Assembly: GCA_037176725.1 (NCBI GenBank) | Contig: JAZBRS010000011.1 | Span: forward strand, 6,634,001 to 6,698,000 | DNA: 64,000 bases | Origin: Posidonia oceanica | Taxonomy: Eukaryota > Streptophyta > Magnoliopsida > Alismatales > Posidoniaceae | Reading direction: 5' to 3' | Shown here: in pieces, positions 58,257 to 64,000 of the stretch | How positions within the stretch are numbered: position 1 is the stretch's first letter | How the letters are laid out: every line of letters begins with the position of its first letter | Made by a program: the position numbers and the translations under genes | The notes under the pieces: model-generated | Seen by the model: only the letters and a program-made list of their open reading frames with translations | The model's database searches: none | Told to the model about the DNA's origin: nothing

Positions 58257-58388
58257 GTTATACGCCTCAGCTGGTGTGGCCAACGTTATCCGCTGCACTT
58301 TCTGCGTCCAACACCGAAAAGCTGATTTAAACGTTATACGCCTCACATGGCGCGGCTAACATAGGACGTGCTGTGTCTCGCGTACAAC
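58257..58388. repeat. 28-bp palindrome array upstream of antisense gene 3 (4 units)
   Basis: Units 58257-58284 and 58285-58312 abut. After 20 bp, 58333-58360 and 58361-58388 abut. The array ends about 217 bp before ATG 58606. Arms are more diverged than in the LTRs, but the 28-bp register and the GTT...AAC ends are kept. Confidence 0.8.
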
Positions 58389-58605
58389 GAAGCGAGCCCA
58401 GAATCTTTTCTTTCCTTTCTTGTTCTTGGTTAATCTTCTGGAATGCTTCGAAATTTTCTCAATGCCCTTGTGGGGAGATTTCCCACGATTTTTCCTATGC
58501 TTACAGAAGCCTGGCCACCCCTTGGAATTTGTGCACACTTGCCCTTTGCATGTTGGTGCACTTTTCTCTTGGCTTGAGCTTCTTCCCCTCTTCTCCCTTG
58601 CTCTC

Positions 58606-59954
58606 ATGGCTTCTGGTTCAGTCCCCAATGTTTTCATGCACAACAAGAAGGGAGTTGCAAAACCTTTGGAGGAGATTGAAGGGCATATGATGTCCCATAT
58701 CAAAGTGTGGAAGGTATGATTTTCTTCATTGGTCCTTCTATTCTCTCTTGTTCGTCATGCTTTTAACTTTGTTTGTAGGAAATCCTTAACTTCACAAAAA
58801 CACCCTACTTTGATAATGACTTCTCTTACTATTCTCCTTGGGTGAAAGAGTTTGTACTTTGGGCTCGGGAAAGGAAATCCGTTTTGACCCGTTCACGCTT
58901 TGGTGGACTCCTAGATTTATTGGACACATCTTTGGACTAGCCTCTGCTCCATGCCTCATGCGCCTTTTGGAGTCCTGAGACTCATACTTTCTTCTTTGGG
59001 GGCTGTGAGATGACAATCCTAGTGGGAGATGTTCATGGCCTGCTTGGTGTAACTCAGATTGGAGCGGCCCGGCCAGATATTGATTTTCCATTGCCATGTG
59101 GGACAGCAGACATGCAGACATTCATAGACCGTATCTTCAATGCTCCGCCTACTTTCCCAGTGATTAGAGGTCGCCAACTCAACTTGGCACATTTATATTA
59201 CAACTTCCAGCGGATCGAGGACTCTGCCTCCCAGGATCAGTTATTACTGATGTGTCTGCATTTATTGATTGGAGGCCTCACTATATTTGTCTCCAGAGAC
59301 TTCTCCTTGGATATCTATCACACTAAGTTCCTGATAGGCCTCACTGAGCATTTTTGGCGTTCTCCTTCAATCGCCACCCTTGTAGCTACATACTTTGGAC
59401 TGACTAGTGTCTCAACTGAAGGGGACTTTGTCGGCTCTCCTTTTCTTCTTTCCAGGTGGCTGTAAGTCCATTTCCCGAGGCTCAGGCCTGCGAGGACTGA
59501 TATGCTCGAGGAAAGGGTTTGCTCTTTGTCTTCTACTCCTATTGATATCTTTGCACCTTCCACGCCCTTCTATCATAAGCACCAGGCGCGAGGTTCTTCA
59601 GTTGAGTTGGAGTTGATAGGACCCACTCACTTTGTGGTGTACAACTCCCATCGCTGCTTCGAGATGGTGGGGCAGAAGAAAGGGGTGCCACTTCGGTTGA
59701 GTTCTATTCCTCGTATCCAGACTAGGGAACACAGTCTTCCATCTGATGCAGTGATGGTGTACTACATCCGGGCTCTTTGGTCGTCTCTAGACCGCCATGA
59801 TGATTCATGTGGGACATCTGCTGCTCCCTTGACTTGTTGCCTACTACGGGAGGATGCGCACTGGAGTTGGTATTCAAAGCTATTGCCCAAACCCGAGGAG
59901 TGGGTTGAAGCGACCAGCATGCTACGCAAGAAAAGGAAGAAGGCAATTAGATAG
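58606..59954 (+). pseudogene. Antisense gene 3 of X2: two-exon plant mobile domain protein, two stops
   Basis: Exon 1 58606-58713 (36 codons, MASGSVPNVFMHNKKGVAK), GT-AG intron 58714-58778 (65 nt, phase 0), exon 2 58779-59954 (391 codons and TAG). Exon 2 has FWSPETHTFFFGGCEMTI (residues ~95-112), the plant mobile domain signature. LIGGLTIFVSRDFSLD, HFWRSPSIATLVATYFGL and FVVYNSHRCFEMVGQKKGVP follow. The whole gene stays in one frame with only TAG at 58938-58940 and TAA at 59463-59465, making it the best-preserved cargo gene. It may have been coding until recently or be restorable by other copies. Orientation is opposite to X2 pol. Confidence 0.72.
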
Positions 59955-60145
59955 GCAATTATTGTAATTCTTTTCATTTTTGGACCATGTATCTTTTATT
60001 TTCAAGGAAATAAATATCTCTTTTATTTTTCATCCTTGTTCATGTACTTTGGAACTGTTCCGAGTTTAGAAGTACTCCCTGGTGATTTTAGCATGGGATC
60101 AAGGCCTCTCTTTAAGAATTCTGCAGCTTAAGTCACAGCTAAAAC

Positions 60146-60272
60146 GTAAAACGCTCAAACTGGAACTTATAACATAAGACGCCTCATATCTCGTGGCTAA
60201 CATTCCTCTGGTGATTGTTGTCCACTCCAGATGGCGCGTCCAACGTTGGACGCTGAGTTTTGCTCGTTTAAT
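60146..60272. repeat. 28-bp palindrome array downstream of antisense gene 3 (4 units)
   Basis: Units 60146-60173 and 60174-60201 abut. After 15 bp, 60217-60244 and 60245-60272 abut. It is on the integrase side of the cargo block and likely corresponds to the X1 array at 31141-31352. Confidence 0.8.
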
Positions 60273-61587
60273 GCGTCTGAACTATTTTCTTGCACAATCT
60301 TGGCAACTTTGTTATTCCATCTAAGGGCATTATTGCCCCTAGTCCAAAGTGACCTCTGAAAACTCAGACATATCCTTAACATAGTGGAACCCAAAATGGC
60401 TTCAGGAAACTTAGGAATATCATATATACAATGCATGCTTTAAACCAACCTAATGCTATGAAAGAACAAGTCTTAATGCAATGAAAAATTAAGGGAAACT
60501 TAGGTTTTGGATAACAAGCATTGGCCTCAGCTTTGTTGTCTAAAGATGATATGCCTAGCGAGGGACTGTTTCTTCTTGAGATTGTAGTCTTGGCTCATAG
60601 GTGAATACTAAGTGACCGTCCTGAATAAGAGAGGTCAAGTACGACGCGGAGTCGTAAAATTTCCTAGATTTTTGCATCATCGGCCTTACTTGTTATCAGT
60701 TTCATGAGGTGATGTTGATTGCGTAGATTTTACCCTATTCACAATTTTTGGACTTTTTATTTTTGCTATTTTTGGATTTTTGGTTTTATCATTTTTTTGG
60801 ATTTTTGGTTTTACCATTTTTTTGGATTTTTGGTTTTATCATTTTTTTGGATTTTTGGTTTTATCATTTTTTTTTGGATTTTTGGTTTTTTGTAGGAGAA
60901 GAAGAATCTTCGAAGAAGTTGGTAAATAGGAGACCTCATGGTTGGAAAACCTTGACAGTTTGGTCCCTTGTGCGTCTCAAAGTCAAAAAATACCTCAGAC
61001 TTGCTTTGGTACCTAACTGCCCCTAGGCCTAGGCTTCTGCCGCTAGCCTCTAAGTGTACAGTGCATGATGTAGGTGGAAGGAAGGTCAATCTCCTATCCT
61101 AAGATTTCAGCTGAAGATTTGAAGCCTATATCCCTCCTAGTTCAAGGTTGATTCCTACTGCGCCTAGTATTACCCCAATTTTTCAGTTTTGACTCTTGGA
61201 CAGCTTCTTTGCTGTCTTCTTTTCCATTCTCTTTCTTTTCTTGCATATGGACAGCTTCTTTGCTGTCTTCTTTTCTTTTTTCCTTGTTTTTTCTCTAGGT
61301 ATTTCAGCAAGTAGTCTCACCCTGTTTGAGTGCTCGGTCAATGGATACTCGTTCCTTGACAGACCGAGACACTTTTCTATTTGGTACACTCCCCTCTTTT
61401 CTGCGCTTCTAGGTTATGGCCTTAGATGCCTATTCAATTTGTACTAGGGTAACGTGCCTGACTCATGGGATGTGTGTAACTGGGAGGGGGCTCCTTATGG
61501 TTTTGCCTCTATCTTAGTGTTGGATTATTTCCCTTCATTCTTCCACAAAATGTTTGTGAGGTAAGGCTAAGGTATGACTCCTAGGCT
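60273..61587 (-). other. X2 noncoding segment between cargo and integrase
   Basis: No gene. It holds a GGATTTTTGGTTTTATCATT low-complexity tandem at 60738-60895 and two copies of GGACAGCTTCTTTGCTGTCT at about 61199 and 61250. All are mirrored in X1. The Phe/Leu-rich plus-strand ORFs are artefacts. Confidence 0.6.
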
Positions 61588-62633
61588 TCAAAAGCAACAG
61601 GTCCTCAAGCACGGGTAATCTAATGGCTCAGTGTGCAAATCAAGGGTAGTATCTTTTGAGGTGCAGTGCATTCCAGGGATATTCAAGCTTAGTGCCATCC
61701 TATCTAGCCAAACAATAGGCACCCCAACCACCAAGTACAGTCCTTCCCAATTTGGTCTCAGTTTCCCATGCTTGCGAGGAAGGATTTCTTTAAGCACCCA
61801 TTCACCAACATTGAAATTACGTTCAATTACCTCTTTTTATAAGCTCTTGCAAGCTGTTCTTGGTAGAGGTGTGCATGCTCAGCTGCTTGCAACCGCTTCT
61901 CATCTAGCAAATCTAACTGTAGACTTAATAATTGCCTCTTATCCTCGGCAGTTATCTTATCATCGAGTTGTACTCTAGATGAGGGGACCATGATCTCAAA
62001 TGGGACTACTGTCTCCATACCATAAGTAAGTGCAAACGGGGTTTGACCCGTAGGCATTCTTATGGAGGTTCGGTAGGCCCATAAGGTATCAATTAATTTA
62101 TCTGTCCAATCATGTCCCTTGGCTCCTCCTACCGTTTTCTTAAGGATTCGGATTAACGTTTTGTTAGTAGCTTCAGCTTGCCTATTACCCTAGGGGTAAT
62201 ATGGCGATGAATGATGCAATTCAATCTTAAACTTCTTATAGAGCTTTTTGAAGTCTTGGGATACGAAGATTGTGCCATTGTCTGCTACTAGTCTCTTTGG
62301 AACTCCGAACCTTGTGAGGATATTTTTCCACACAAACTTGCAAAGATTTGAAGCTTTGATCTCAGTGAACGATTCCACTTCAGCCCATTTGGTAAAGTAC
62401 TCAGTAGCCGTGAGTATGAACCTATTCTGCTTTTCGGTGTTGAAGGGTCCTACGACATCAAATGCCCACATGGAGAAAGGCCATACTGCTTGAGTCGGGT
62501 TTAGCTTTGATGCTGGTGCATGTATTCTGTCTACATGGATCTGGCATTGCCTGCATCTCCTCACCTTGTTTGCACAATCTGCCTCCATTGTGGGCCAGTA
62601 GTATCCTCTGTGCAGTATCATTTTTGCCATGAA
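61588..62633 (-). pseudogene. Integrase of X2, broken
   Basis: The zinc domain (HRGYYWPTMEADC through CRQCQIH) is followed by the core with AFDVVGPF, ADNGTIFVSQDF and AEATNK, so the D,D,E residues are present. A TAG at about 62190-62192 sits just before the third block. WAYRTSIRMPTGQTPFALTY and YGMETVVPFEI follow, then the C-terminal KLRPNWEGLYLVV and GMHCTSKDTTLDLHTEP. Stops also occur near 61800-61827. No chromodomain, as in Tat elements. The X1 tail at 29456-29640 matches its end. Confidence 0.85.
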
Positions 62634-63413
62634 CTATGAACTGATGTGTCCTCCACATATTCCTTCTTGCATTTCCCCTAGGACAACGTCGACTTCCTCG
62701 TAAGTGATGCAGTGTAGCTCTATTCCACTGAAGGATCTCTTGAAAAGGATTCCAGCCCGCACAAAGTATCTTGTGGCCATCCTTCTAACCGCCTCTCTGT
62801 CTTGTGAAGTTGCATAATTGGGGAAGATCCCGTCTCGGATGTAGTTCTGGATGTCAAAAAACCATGGGTTCCCATCATCCTCTATGTTGTAGCAAACTTC
62901 AAACTTGGCTGCCTTTGATTCCCCAATTTTCTGTCTAAGCTCCAGAGCCCATGGCTCAGTTGAGTCAATGGTGGATGTCCCGTGCTGCTGTACCATGATT
63001 TTTTGTTCTTGGATATTGATGGGGAACTCGATTGAGGAGGCCAACGAAGCGAGGGCATCGGCTAGCAGGTTATGACTCTGAAGGGTATGGACATATACTA
63101 CTTGTTGGAACCGGACCAAAAGTAGGCGAGCAATACTTTTGTATGTTTCCAGCCTTGGGTTAAGGGCTCTACATTTGTTCAGAATTTGCCGTAGAACCAA
63201 TTGGGAGTCCCCAATGAGTTTTAGCCACTTTGCCCCTAGCTCCAGTGCTAGGCATAATCCGAGGATCAAGGCCTCGTATTCTGCAACATTGTTGGTATTT
63301 GTGGCAAAGTTTAACTGCACAACTCAGGGGATGAGAACTCCTTCTGGGGTGAGAAGTGCCACTCCGATGCCTGCCCTTTGTCTGTTGAGTGCTCCATGAA
63401 AGTAGAAGGTCCA
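62634..63413 (-). pseudogene. Second RNase H of X2, first acidic residue changed
   Basis: The frame begins WTFYFHGALNRQRAGIGV; family members have D where the H of FHGA stands, so the first catalytic Asp appears lost. A TGA follows near 63320. Then NNVAEYEALILGL (E), LIGDSQLVLRQI (D) and LLADALASLASS (D) are present. The linker to integrase (WFFDIQNYIRDG, ATRYFVRAGILFKRSF) is open, ending with a TAG near 62634. Confidence 0.8.
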
Positions 63414-64000
63414 CTATTGAGTGGGAGACTCGGCAGCTCGTATTTCCAGTATTTCCTCATCGAGGAAGTCTGTTTGGACTGGTTGATAGTCTTCTATGGG
63501 TAATCCCGCCAAGTGATCTGCTATGGCTTGCCCCTTGACCGCTTTTTGAGATACATATTGCAGGTCAAACTCAGTGAGGAGGAGCTGCCATCTTGCCAAC
63601 CTTCCAGAGAGGGCTGGTTTCTCGAATATGTATTTGATTGGGTCCATCTTGGCGATGTAATAGACTTTATGGGCCAGGAAGTAGTGTCTCAGCTTTTGGG
63701 ATGCCCATACCAAGGCCAGGCAATGCTTTTCTATGGCCGTATACTACTCTTCATAATCCAGGAAGGTTCTACTCAGGTAGTAGATAGCCTTTTCCTTCTT
63801 TCCATCCTCACCATGTTGAGCCAACACTACTCCTATTGATGATGCGGTGACTGCCACGTAGAGCAACAAAAGCCTCCCTGGTACAGGCGCTGATAAGACT
63901 GGAGGGCTCATGAGGTATGCCTTGAGCTCATCAAAGTCTTTCTGACACCTCTCATCCCAAGAAAATTCCCTTCCTCCTTTTAATAGCTCGTAGAACGGCT
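63414..64000 (-). pseudogene. RT connection and first RNase H of X2, partial at window edge
   Basis: Minus-strand translation from the edge gives FYELLKGGREFSWDERCQ, PPVLSAPVPGRLLLLYVAVT and KEKAIYYLSRTFLDYEE, a stop at about 63746, then ALVWASQKLRHYFLAHKV and GQAIADHLAGLPIEDYQP. The RT palm lies beyond 64000. Confidence 0.85.

Larger units (their letters stand above)
49126..64000 (-). mobile_element. X2: 3' two-thirds of a Tat-like element with antisense genes, minus strand
   Basis: Reading the minus strand from the window edge: RT/RNase H, second RNase H, integrase, noncoding DNA, a block of opposite-strand genes (52834-59954), tandem repeats, PPT and 3' LTR starting at 50347. The 5' half lies beyond 64000. 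It shares LTR, PPT, repeats and integrase tail with X1 in the opposite orientation, so the two copies converge on the Z nest. It is about 8 kb longer than X1 between integrase and PPT because of the antisense cargo. Confidence 0.8.

Overview
The window looks like plant nuclear DNA, most likely from an angiosperm with a large, repeat-rich genome. Almost all of it is nested LTR retrotransposons. I see no ordinary single-copy host gene, no rRNA or tRNA gene and no bacterial-type feature. The species cannot be named from the sequence.

Layout. (1) 1-1546: an unrecognised, broken reading frame with a long Pro-Glu-Pro repeat, the left flank of an insertion. (2) 1552-29361: Element A, a complete 27.8-kb Ty3/gypsy element of the Tat/Ogre type. 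It has ~6-kb LTRs, a 5-bp target duplication (ATTGT), a PBS, gag-protease, RT, two RNase H domains and integrase. Downstream is an intact 392-codon sense ORF resembling plant mobile domain/DUF7745 proteins, then hypervariable tandem repeats and a polypurine tract. Its pol is broken by stops and frameshifts, but the LTR pair is still very similar. (3) 29456 to ~34500: X1, the 3' end of a second Tat-like family (plus strand), with integrase tail, tandem repeats, PPT and 3' LTR. (4) ~34650-48890: LTR pieces in both orientations and a decayed Ty3/gypsy element Z (probably Tekay/Del chromovirus) with a Met-type PBS. (5) ~49126-64000: X2, a minus-strand copy of the X family, running from its 3' LTR to RNase H/RT at the window edge.

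The most unusual part is X2. Between its integrase and 3' LTR, on the opposite strand, lie three plant-mobile-domain genes. One has eight exons whose lengths are all multiples of three, with GT-AG introns of about 70-86 nt. A 28-bp imperfect palindrome (12-bp arms, usually 4-nt loop) occurs about 33 times. It lies upstream of the TATA box in both X LTRs, upstream of each of the three antisense genes, and between integrase and the 3' LTR of X1. This suggests one cis-regulatory module shared by the retroelement promoter and its antisense cargo. X1 carries the palindromes but not the cargo genes.

Most broken frames here are interrupted by TAG, often where a glutamine CAG would fit, as expected from C-to-T decay at methylated CHG sites in silenced plant transposons.
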